Shown here piece by piece: positions 51,137-58,654 of a DNA stretch of 64,000 nucleotides. The translations under genes were made by a program, and so were the position numbers. Numbering within the stretch: position 1 is the first letter of the stretch; each line of letters opens with the position of its first letter. The notes beneath the pieces are model-generated. The model saw only the letters and a list, made by a program, of their open reading frames with translations. It was not told the DNA's origin and did not search any database. This DNA is from TMP-86 sp039807285 (GTDB lineage Bacteria; Pseudomonadota; Gammaproteobacteria; Steroidobacterales; Steroidobacteraceae), in contig JBGAGK010000003.1 of NCBI GenBank assembly GCA_044226785.1, forward strand, positions 1 through 64,000, read 5' to 3'.

Positions 51137-51863
51137 CCACCAGACGCTGCACATCACCCGTTCGGAAAATCTGCTTGTCTGGCACTGCCTTCTGACGCCG
51201 CGCACCGGCATGCTTCGCTTGCCGTGTTCCGGCCCGCGACTCGATTCCCGACATCACCAGGCGGATCGCAAACTCTATCTGGCGGGTAAAGAGACGGTGC
51301 CTTGACTCCGGTGCCAAGGCTCCGTAAAGCAGTTGCTGAAATGTGTCACCCTGAATCATGTGCAGAAACGCCTGCGCACGAAGCCAGAGTTCCTCGTCGG
51401 GGACCAGCCTTGACAGGATTCTTTCGACCGCGCGCAAGCCTTCTGCGGGGCCGCTGCCATAGAACAGCTTGCCCATCTCCGGGAACCGGGTGACTTCCCC
51501 ATACATCACGCGCAGCAGCGCAACATTCTCCGGTGATCCGATGTAGTCCATCAGTGAATGAGCGAACTCACGCAGCAACAGAACCGCGTCTTCAATGTTT
51601 TCGGCAGGCGGAAACTTGGCGCTGTCCGTCACCCTGTCACACTCGCGCCGCACGATTGCAACGAACAGGGTCTCCTTGTCCTTGAAGTGGCGATAGACAG
51701 TCATCTTGCCGACGCCCGCCTTGGCGGCCACGCTGTCCATGCTGGTGCCGACATAACCATTGGCGAGGAACAACTGTTGCCCGGCATCAAGTACAGCCTC
51801 GACGTTTTCGGCAACCCGGGCGAATCGCGAATCAGTCGGCGCCCACTTTTCCCGACGCTTCAC
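51117..51863 (-). CDS. TetR-family transcriptional regulator
   Basis: A roughly 248-residue regulator. The N-terminal HTH reads A-G-Q-Q-L-F-L-A-N-G-Y-V-G-T-S-M-D-S-V-A then G-V-G-K-M-T-V-Y-R-H-F-K-D-K; the C-terminal domain binds an unknown ligand. GTG 51863 is proposed because a promoter and operator cover 51887-51914; a TTG at 51914 would place the operator inside the coding region. A basic R/K-rich N-terminal stretch (K-R-R-E-K-W) and an R/K-rich C-terminus are unusual. It likely represses both operons and itself. Confidence 0.85.
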   Translation of the reverse strand: MKRREKWAPTDSRFARVAENVEAVLDAGQQLFLANGYVGTSMDSVAAKAGVGKMTVYRHFKDKETLFVAIVRRECDRVTDSAKFPPAENIEDAVLLLREFAHSLMDYIGSPENVALLRVMYGEVTRFPEMGKLFYGSGPAEGLRAVERILSRLVPDEELWLRAQAFLHMIQGDTFQQLLYGALAPESRHRLFTRQIEFAIRLVMSGIESRAGTRQAKHAGARRQKAVPDKQIFRTGDVQRLVVSRRER

Positions 51864-51886
51864 TTTTCGTTTGGACTTATCTTGAT

Positions 51887-51902
51887 ACAATACGGTATCG
51901 TC
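51887..51902 (-). promoter_or_regulatory. Putative autoregulatory TetR operator and tetR promoter
   Basis: On the minus strand GACGATACCGTATTGT lies downstream of a TTGCAA -35-like box (51914-51909) and runs into a TATTGT -10-like box. Its core ATACnGTAT is a perfect nine-base palindrome, extended by GATAC/GTATC arms at 51884-51899. The same motif occurs at 48058-48073. Confidence 0.55.
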
Positions 51903-51990
51903 TCTATTTTGCAATCCGGCAGTATAACCCAGTGCACGGCCATCGCAAAATCCCGGGCTCCGAGAGACCGTGCTGAAGTGAAAATCCCGC

Positions 51991-52884
51991 TCAGTGCAAT
52001 GACCCGCTCACCGTGCCACCCGCTTCGGCCGTGAACAGCTGTTCCACATCCACCGCGTCGAACCGGTAGCTGCGGTTGCAGAACTCGCAGCGCACTTCCA
52101 CCGCGCCGCGTTCGGCGAGGATTGCCCGGTTCTCCGCCTCGCCCAGTGCGCGCAGCATGCCGCTCACCCGTTCATGCGAGCAGCGGCAGCGGAAGAACAC
52201 CGGGGCCGGCTCGAACATGCGCACATCGTCCTCGTTGAACAGCCGGTGCAGGATTTCGCTGTCGCTCAAGGATCGCAGTTCGCCGGGCGAGAGCGTATCG
52301 CCGATGAACTGCACCCGGCGCCAGGCATCCTCGATCCCCGCGATGGAACCACTTTCCGGACCCGCCTCGGGAAGACGCTGCAGCAGCATGCCGCTGGCGC
52401 CGCGCTCGTCCGTATGCAGCCACAGGCGGGTGGGCAACTGCTCGGATTGCGCGAAATAAACCTGCAGGCATTGCGCGACCGTCGCGCCCTCCAGCGGCAC
52501 CACGCCCTGGTAGCGCTGGTCGCGACCGGCGTTTTCCAGCGTAACGGTCAGCTGCCCGTTGCCGGCGAGTTCGGCCAGTGTTCCCGGCCCGGAAATCTCG
52601 CCGTGTTGCGCCACGCCCCTCACCGCCAGTCCATCGGTACATTGCACCAGCATGAGCTGCAACGGCCCATCGCCGCGCAATTGAAGCGACAGCACTCCTT
52701 CGAACTTGATGGTTGCGGCCAGCAGCACTGCGGCGGCCAGCCCCTGGCCCAGGACATCGCGCACGATGGGAGGATACGTGTGGTGCTCCAGCATGGCGCG
52801 CCACGAGGCATCCAGGTGCACCAGATGGCCGCGCACCGGGAAATGCTCGAACACGAATCGCCGCAGCCGATCCTGGTCGTGCAT
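51991..52884 (-). CDS. hslO: Redox-regulated chaperone Hsp33
   Basis: A 297-residue chaperone activated by oxidation. The C-terminal zinc switch has C-R-C-S and C-E-F-C, which together form the C-x-C...C-x-x-C site whose oxidation unfolds the linker and activates holding activity. The N-terminal domain with G-Q-G-L-A-A-A-V-L-L-A-A-T-I-K-F is typical. It lies 10 bases after the gatB stop on the same strand. Confidence 0.95.
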   Translation of the reverse strand: MHDQDRLRRFVFEHFPVRGHLVHLDASWRAMLEHHTYPPIVRDVLGQGLAAAVLLAATIKFEGVLSLQLRGDGPLQLMLVQCTDGLAVRGVAQHGEISGPGTLAELAGNGQLTVTLENAGRDQRYQGVVPLEGATVAQCLQVYFAQSEQLPTRLWLHTDERGASGMLLQRLPEAGPESGSIAGIEDAWRRVQFIGDTLSPGELRSLSDSEILHRLFNEDDVRMFEPAPVFFRCRCSHERVSGMLRALGEAENRAILAERGAVEVRCEFCNRSYRFDAVDVEQLFTAEAGGTVSGSLH

Positions 52885-52894
52885 TCCTTGCCGC

Positions 52895-54343
52895 TCAGGC
52901 GCCCAGCTTCTTCTTCAGAAGCTCGTTCAACTGTGCGGGATTGGCCTTGCCGCCCGTGGCCTTCATCACCTGGCCCACGAAGAAACCGAACAGCTTGTCC
53001 TTGCCGGCGCGATAGTCGGCAAGCTGTTTCGGGTTCGCCTTCATGCAGTCATCGATGGCCTTTTCGATGGCGCCGGTATCGGTGATCTGCTTCAGGCCCC
53101 GTGATTCGATGATGGCGTCGGCGCCGCCCTCGCCCGCCCACATCGCCTCGAACACCTCCTTGGCGATCTTGCCCGAGATGGTGTTGTCGATGACGCGGGC
53201 CAGGAGCTGGGCCAGCGCCTGCTCACCCACGGGTGCAGTGCCGATCTCCAGATTGTCGCGATTCAGCAGGGCGGAAAAATCACCCATGATCCAGTTGGCT
53301 GCGAGCTTCGCGTGCGCTTCGCCCACCTCGCCCACCACAGATTCGTAGAAGGCGGCCATCTCGCGGCTCGACGCCAATACGCCGGCATCATAGGCCGACA
53401 GCCCGTAGGCTGAGACGAAACGTGCAGCCTTCGCATCGGGCAACTCGGGGAGCGTCGCGCGCACGGCTTCGATGAAGGCCGGCTCGATCACCAGCGGCAG
53501 CAGATCGGGATCGGGGAAATAGCGGTAGTCATTGGCCTCTTCCTTGGATCGCATGGATCGGGTCTCGTTGCGATCCGAGTCGTACAGGCGCGTCTCCTGC
53601 ACCACCCTGCCGCCGCCCTGGATCAGGTCGATCTGGCGTGCCGCCTCGTACTGGATGGCCTTCTCGACGAAGCGGAAGGAGTTGATGTTCTTCAGTTCAG
53701 CCCGGGTGCCGAACTCCTTCTGGCCTCGCGGGCGGACCGACACGTTCGCATCGCACCGGAACGATCCCTCCTGCATGTTGCCGTCACAGATTCCGAGGTA
53801 GCGCACCAGCGTGTGCACTTTCTTCATGTAGGCGACGGCTTCCTTCGCCGAGCGCATGTCGGGTTCGGAGACGATCTCCAGCAAGGGTGTCCCGGCACGA
53901 TTCAGGTCGATGCCGCTGGCGTTGGCAAGCCCCTCGTGCAGCGATTTGCCGGCGTCTTCCTCGAGGTGGGCTCGCGTGATACCGATGCGCCGGGTACTGC
54001 CATCCTCCAGCGTGATGTCGAGCGTGCCTTTGGCCACCACCGGCAACTCGAACTGGCTGATCTGGTAGCCCTTGGGCAGGTCGGGGTAGAAGTAGTTCTT
54101 GCGTGCGAACACCGAGCGAGGCGCGATCGTGGCGCCGATGGCAAGTCCGAATTTCACGGCCATCCGAACCGCCTCGGCATTGAGCACCGGCAGTACGCCG
54201 GGGTAGCCCAGGTCCACGAGGTTCGCCTGCGAATTGGGCGGCGCGCCGTAGGCGGTGGAGGAACCCGAAAATATTTTCGATCGCGTGGCCAGCTGCGCGT
54301 GGATCTCCAGGCCGATGACCAGTTCCCATTCCATCGCCATCAT
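52895..54343 (-). CDS. gatB: Asp/Glu-tRNA amidotransferase subunit B
   Basis: About 482 residues: the kinase-like subunit that activates mischarged Glu-tRNA-Gln or Asp-tRNA-Asn. The landmarks are V-I-G-L-E-I-H-A-Q-L near the N-terminus, Y-F-Y-P-D-L-P-K-G-Y-Q-I-S-Q, G-S-F-R-C-D-A-N-V-S, and a C-terminal YqeY-like helical domain. It starts two bases after the gatA stop; a second Met three codons in is an alternative. It completes gatCAB. Confidence 0.97.
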   Translation of the reverse strand: MMAMEWELVIGLEIHAQLATRSKIFSGSSTAYGAPPNSQANLVDLGYPGVLPVLNAEAVRMAVKFGLAIGATIAPRSVFARKNYFYPDLPKGYQISQFELPVVAKGTLDITLEDGSTRRIGITRAHLEEDAGKSLHEGLANASGIDLNRAGTPLLEIVSEPDMRSAKEAVAYMKKVHTLVRYLGICDGNMQEGSFRCDANVSVRPRGQKEFGTRAELKNINSFRFVEKAIQYEAARQIDLIQGGGRVVQETRLYDSDRNETRSMRSKEEANDYRYFPDPDLLPLVIEPAFIEAVRATLPELPDAKAARFVSAYGLSAYDAGVLASSREMAAFYESVVGEVGEAHAKLAANWIMGDFSALLNRDNLEIGTAPVGEQALAQLLARVIDNTISGKIAKEVFEAMWAGEGGADAIIESRGLKQITDTGAIEKAIDDCMKANPKQLADYRAGKDKLFGFFVGQVMKATGGKANPAQLNELLKKKLGA

Positions 54344-54345
54344 CC

Positions 54346-55803
54346 TCAGGCGTAACCGGCCGGCCGGCGAGTGTGCCAGTCGGTGACCTGCTGATAGCCA
54401 TGGGCTGCCTGCAGGAGCCGCCCTTCGGAGAAGTGCGGCCCCATCAGCTGCAGCCCCATGGGCAGGTCATCCACGAATCCGCAGGGAACGGAGATCGCCG
54501 GGAGCCCCGCCAGGTTCGCGCCGATGGTGTAGATGTCGTTCAGATACATGGTGATCGGATCATCGACCTTGGCGCCGATGTCGAAGGCCGGTGTGGGCGT
54601 GGTCGGACTGATCAGCAGATCCACCGACTCGAAGGCGCGGCGGAAATCATCCGTGATGAGCTGACGGACCTGCTGTGCCTTCAGGTAATAGGCATCGTAG
54701 TAACCGGCCGAGAGCACGTAGGTGCCGGTCATGATGCGCCGCTTGACCTCGGCGCCGAAACCCTCGCCCCGCGAGCGCTTGTACAGATCGAGCAGGTCGC
54801 GGGGATCCTTGCATCGATGGCCGAATCGCACCCCGTCGAAGCGCGACAGGTTGGAGGAGCACTCGGCCGGTGCGACCACGTAATAGGTGGGCACCGACAG
54901 GGGCAGGTGAGGCAGGCTCACTTCGCGGGTGGTGACACCGAGTTTTCTCAACTCGCTCAAGGACGCCTCGATCAGTGCGGCATTGCGTGGCTCCAGACCC
55001 TCGAAGAACTCCCGCAGCAAGCCGATGCGCAACCCCTTCAGAGGTGCCGGCAGGCCGGCAGCATAGTCGGGCACCGGCGCATCCACGCTGGTCGAATCGC
55101 GCGGATCGAAGCCCGCCATTGTGCCGAGTACCAGGGCGGCGTCCGCCGCCGAACGGGCAAAGATCCCCGCCTGATCGAGGCTCGAGGCAAAGGCGATCAT
55201 GCCGTAACGGGACACCCGGCCGTAGGTGGGTTTGAAGCCCGTGGTGCCACACAGGGCAGCGGGCTGGCGGATCGAGCCCCCCGTATCCGTGCCCGTTGCA
55301 TAGACGCAAAGGCCCGCGGCCACCGCCGCTGCTGACCCACCCGAGGACCCACCCGGCACCCGGGCCAGGTCCCAGGGGTTTTTCACCGGCCCATGGAAGC
55401 TGGTCTCATTGGACGAGCCCATCGCGAACTCGTCCATGTTGGACTTGCCCAGCATGAGCGCACCGGCCTGTGCCAGCCGGCTCACCACGGTGGCATCGTA
55501 GGGCGCAATGAAGTTGTCCAGCATGCGCGAGCCGCAAGTGGTCCTGACGCCTTCGGTACAGAAAATATCCTTATGAATGAGAGGGATGCCCAGCAGCGGG
55601 CCCTTTTCCCCCGCTGCACGCCGGCGGTCGGCTTCCCGGGCCTGGGCACGTGCCCGGTCGGCCGTGAGCGAGATGAGCACGTTCAGCTCCGTGCTGAAGC
55701 GGGACAGGCGCGACAGGAAGTGCTCGGCGAGCTCGAGGCTGGAAATCTTCCGGGCATCGAGCAGGGCCCCCAGCTCTGCCATCGTATGGGTATGCAGGGT
55801 CAA
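54346..55803 (-). CDS. gatA: Asp/Glu-tRNA amidotransferase subunit A
   Basis: A 485-residue amidase-signature enzyme. The Ser-cis-Ser-Lys triad is visible: Lys in P-L-I-H-K-D-I-F, and the two Ser in G-G-S-S-G-G-S-A-A and G-T-D-T-G-G-S-I-R-Q-P. It produces ammonia from glutamine for GatB. Start TTG 55803 gives the usual N-terminal helix (TMAELGALLDARKISSLEL). An internal ATG at 55782 would clip it. Confidence 0.97.
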   Translation of the reverse strand: MTLHTHTMAELGALLDARKISSLELAEHFLSRLSRFSTELNVLISLTADRARAQAREADRRRAAGEKGPLLGIPLIHKDIFCTEGVRTTCGSRMLDNFIAPYDATVVSRLAQAGALMLGKSNMDEFAMGSSNETSFHGPVKNPWDLARVPGGSSGGSAAAVAAGLCVYATGTDTGGSIRQPAALCGTTGFKPTYGRVSRYGMIAFASSLDQAGIFARSAADAALVLGTMAGFDPRDSTSVDAPVPDYAAGLPAPLKGLRIGLLREFFEGLEPRNAALIEASLSELRKLGVTTREVSLPHLPLSVPTYYVVAPAECSSNLSRFDGVRFGHRCKDPRDLLDLYKRSRGEGFGAEVKRRIMTGTYVLSAGYYDAYYLKAQQVRQLITDDFRRAFESVDLLISPTTPTPAFDIGAKVDDPITMYLNDIYTIGANLAGLPAISVPCGFVDDLPMGLQLMGPHFSEGRLLQAAHGYQQVTDWHTRRPAGYA

Positions 55804-55814
55804 GTCTGTCGCGC

Positions 55815-56105
55815 CTATTCGATGACCCGGGGTACCACGTAGAGCGAGGCCTGCACCTGGGGAGCATTCTCCTGGAAGCGCTGGTGGTGATCGGTCTCGG
55901 TGACTACATCCTCGCGCAGTCGCTGCACCTGCCCCACCAGGGGATGTGCCATGGGTGCGATGCCCGTCGTGTCGACCTTGCCGAGCTCGGCGACGAAGTC
56001 GACGATCGAGGAAAGGCTGGTGACGTGGCGTCCGGCTTCCTCATCTGAAATCTGCAGCCGGGCCAGATGTGCGATCTTGTCGAGGTCCTGTCGGGTAAGG
56101 CTCAT
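55815..56105 (-). CDS. gatC: Asp/Glu-tRNA amidotransferase subunit C
   Basis: A 96-residue belt subunit that wraps GatA and GatB. It has the typical I-A-H-L-A-R-L-Q-I-S-D-E-E and a C-terminal L-R-E-D-V-V-T-E-T-D motif. ATG 56105 gives the family length. First gene of gatCAB, divergent from mreB. Confidence 0.95.
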   Translation of the reverse strand: MSLTRQDLDKIAHLARLQISDEEAGRHVTSLSSIVDFVAELGKVDTTGIAPMAHPLVGQVQRLREDVVTETDHHQRFQENAPQVQASLYVVPRVIE

Positions 56106-56148
56106 GCGATGCAACCGAAGGTCAATGTCGAAAATGATACACGTTGCC

Positions 56149-56177
56149 TTGTGGAATGTCGCATCGGTTGCTACATT
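56149..56177 (+). promoter_or_regulatory. Putative sigma70 promoter of the mreB operon
   Basis: TTGTGG (56149-56154) and TACATT (56172-56177) are 17 bases apart, 32 bases before the mreB ATG. Both match 4 of 6 consensus positions. No clear Shine-Dalgarno sequence precedes mreB, so the start relies on an A-rich leader. Confidence 0.5.
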
Positions 56178-56209
56178 ACCCCAACTTTTCAAACGGCAAA
56201 AAAACCCGT

Positions 56210-57253
56210 ATGTTCAAGCGCCTTAGAGGTTATTTCTCCAATGACCTCTCAATCGACCTCGGAACTGCAAACACCCTGATCTACGTGCGCGAGCGCGGCA
56301 TCGTTCTCAACGAGCCGTCCGTGGTGGCCGTTCAGGACGAACCCACCCGCGGCGGCAAGATCATCGTCGCCGTGGGCATGGATGCGAAGAACATGATCGG
56401 GCGCACCCCCGGACACATCACCGCAGTCCGGCCGATGAAGGACGGCGTCATCGCGGATTTCACCTATACCGAGAAAATGCTGCAGTACTTCATCAAGAAG
56501 GTGCACGGCAACCGTTTCCTGTCTCCCAGCCCCCGAGTGCTCGTCTGCGTGCCTTTCGGCTCGACCCAGGTCGAACGCCGAGCGATCAAGGAATCCGCCG
56601 AGGGCGCCGGTGCACGCAGCGTGGACATCGTTCCGGAACCCATGGCGGCCGCGGTCGGTGCGGGCCTGCCGGTGCAGGAGGCGCGCGGATCCATGGTGCT
56701 GGATGTGGGTGGTGGAACCTCGGAGGTCGCGGTGATCTCCCTGAACGGCATCGTGTATGCAGCCAGCGTGCGCATCGGCGGCGACAAGTTCGACGAGGCC
56801 ATCACCAACTACGTGCGCCGCAACTACGGCATCCTCATCGGCGAATCCACCGCCGAGCGCATCAAACTGGAGATCGGCTCGGCCTATCCGGGCCAGCAGG
56901 TGCGCGAAATCTCGGTCAAGGGGCGCAATCTGTCCGAAGGCGTGCCGCGCAGCTTCACGCTGAACTCGAATGAGATCCTGGAGGCCCTGCAGGAGCCGCT
57001 CCAGGGCATCGTCGGCGCGGTCAAACAGGCACTGGAACAGACTCCGCCCGAGCTTGGCGCGGACGTGGCCGAACGCGGCATCGTGCTCACGGGCGGAGGC
57101 GCGCTGCTGCGCGACATCGACAAGCTCCTGATGGAGGAAACCGGTTTGCCCGTGGTGGTCGCGGATGATCCGCTGACCTGTGTTGCCCGCGGTGGCGGGC
57201 GCATCCTCGAGCTCACGGAAGAACACGGCCCGGGGATCTTCGGACTGGAGTGA
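56210..57253 (+). CDS. mreB: Rod-shape actin homologue MreB
   Basis: A 347-residue cytoskeletal ATPase that organises the elongasome. Actin-fold nucleotide motifs are S-I-D-L-G-T-A-N-T-L-I-Y, L-D-V-G-G-G-T-S-E-V-A, and L-T-G-G-G-A-L-L. The amphipathic N-terminal M-F-K-R-L-R-G-Y-F-S attaches it to the membrane. ATG 56210 is the family position. It heads mreB-mreC-mreD-mrdA-rodA-mltB-rlpA. Confidence 0.98.
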   Translation: MFKRLRGYFSNDLSIDLGTANTLIYVRERGIVLNEPSVVAVQDEPTRGGKIIVAVGMDAKNMIGRTPGHITAVRPMKDGVIADFTYTEKMLQYFIKKVHGNRFLSPSPRVLVCVPFGSTQVERRAIKESAEGAGARSVDIVPEPMAAAVGAGLPVQEARGSMVLDVGGGTSEVAVISLNGIVYAASVRIGGDKFDEAITNYVRRNYGILIGESTAERIKLEIGSAYPGQQVREISVKGRNLSEGVPRSFTLNSNEILEALQEPLQGIVGAVKQALEQTPPELGADVAERGIVLTGGGALLRDIDKLLMEETGLPVVVADDPLTCVARGGGRILELTEEHGPGIFGLE

Positions 57254-57280
57254 TGCCGCAGCGCGCGGAACCTCGTACCC

Positions 57281-58177
57281 ATGGCCCTGTTTCATAGCCC
57301 GGATACCTCAGGGCGTGTCACGGGGTTGCTGCTTCGGACCGTACTGTACAGCCTGATCGCGCTCGCGCTGATCGTGGTCGACAAGCGCTACGATCATCTG
57401 GGCCGCATCCGCCAGTACCTGTCCATCATCGGCTATCCCATCCAGGTTGCCGTCGCCAGTCCGTTCCAGGGCTGGGCCTGGTTTCGCGAAAGCGTCAGCT
57501 CGCGCGACACGCTGCGCGCCGACAACGCCCGTCTTTCATCCGAACTGCTCATCGCCCAGTTCCGGCTGCAGCGGTACGAGGCACTGGAAGCGCAAAACAT
57601 CCGGCTGCGTGCGCTGCGCGACAATGCTGCATCTGTCGCCGCAAGGTACCTGGTGGGCAGCATCGTGCACGTCGATCTGGACCCGTTCCGGGCACGGGTG
57701 CTGGTCGACAAGGGGGCGCACGATGGCGTGTTCATCGGACAGGCGGTGCTGGACGCCAACGGCGTGTTTGGCCAGGTGGCGCGGGTCAATCAGCTGAACT
57801 GCGAAGTCATCATGATCAGCGATGCCACCCACGCCCTGCCCGTGCAGATCAATCGCAGCGGCTTGCGGACCGTGGCCCTGGGGACGGGCGACAGCAATGT
57901 GCTCAAGCTTCCGTATCTTTCCACCAGCACGGATGTGGTCAAGGGCGACCTGGTGGTGACTTCGGGTCTCGGAGGCGGGTTTCCGCCAGGATACCCGGTG
58001 GGTTACGTGACCGAAGTGAAGCGGGATCCGGCGCAATCCCTCGCGGATGTCACGGTGAAGCCAGCAGCCCGGCTCGACAGCGCGCGTGAACTGCTGTTCG
58101 TGTGGCTGCCCGAATCGGCTCCTGCAAAGGCCCCGCTCAATGCCCCTGCCGCCGCCACAAAGGGGACCCGGCCATGA
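57281..58177 (+). CDS. mreC: Rod-shape protein MreC
   Basis: A 298-residue bitopic elongasome protein: a single N-terminal helix (LLLRTVLYSLIALALIVV), coiled coil (residues about 70-110), then the two beta domains with V-L-V-D-K-G-A-H-D-G-V-F and the closing V-V-T-S-G-L-G-G-G-F-P-P-G. It connects MreB to the PBP2/RodA complex. The last residues overlap the mreD start. Confidence 0.95.
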   Translation: MALFHSPDTSGRVTGLLLRTVLYSLIALALIVVDKRYDHLGRIRQYLSIIGYPIQVAVASPFQGWAWFRESVSSRDTLRADNARLSSELLIAQFRLQRYEALEAQNIRLRALRDNAASVAARYLVGSIVHVDLDPFRARVLVDKGAHDGVFIGQAVLDANGVFGQVARVNQLNCEVIMISDATHALPVQINRSGLRTVALGTGDSNVLKLPYLSTSTDVVKGDLVVTSGLGGGFPPGYPVGYVTEVKRDPAQSLADVTVKPAARLDSARELLFVWLPESAPAKAPLNAPAAATKGTRP

Positions 58178-58650
58178 TGCGCGATTCGCGCTCCCGCGCG
58201 CTGCCGATCACCGTGTCCGCACTGATCGCGCTGGCCCTTGCCGTCCTGCCGCTGCCCGATGTGCTCGATGCCTTCAGGCCGGAATTCCTGGTGCTGGTGG
58301 TGCTTTACTGGGCCATCGTGTCGCCCCAGTCCGGCGGCCTCGCGCTGCCCTTTTTTGCAGGCCTTGCCCTGGACGTGATCCAGGGGGTGGTCCTGGGACA
58401 GCACGCACTGGCCCTGGTGCTGATGGCTGCATGGGCCACGCACATTCGCTTGAGGCTCCGGGTATTCCCGCTGTTGCACCAGACATTGAGCATTTTTGCG
58501 ATCCTCGCCGGTTACCAGTTCATCCTGTTCTGGGTGGATGGAGCCACCGGCAATCCCGTGACCAGCTTTGCCCGCTGGCTGGCGCCGCTCACCGGCGCCA
58601 TCGCATGGCCGCTGATCAGCGGGATCCTGGCCAACACCCACGAGCGATGA
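58174..58650 (+). CDS. mreD: Rod-shape protein MreD
   Basis: A 158-residue polytopic membrane protein with about five hydrophobic segments and the family motif P-E-F-L-V-L-V-V-L-Y-W. Its ATG overlaps the mreC stop (ATGA). Confidence 0.93.
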   Translation: MMRDSRSRALPITVSALIALALAVLPLPDVLDAFRPEFLVLVVLYWAIVSPQSGGLALPFFAGLALDVIQGVVLGQHALALVLMAAWATHIRLRLRVFPLLHQTLSIFAILAGYQFILFWVDGATGNPVTSFARWLAPLTGAIAWPLISGILANTHER

Positions 58651-58654
58651 GGCC

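Noticed and set aside
37000..52000. Genomic island bounded by integrase or tRNA
   Set aside because: No integrase, transposase, direct repeats or tRNA borders were seen; the locus sits between metR and hslO without visible mobility genes.
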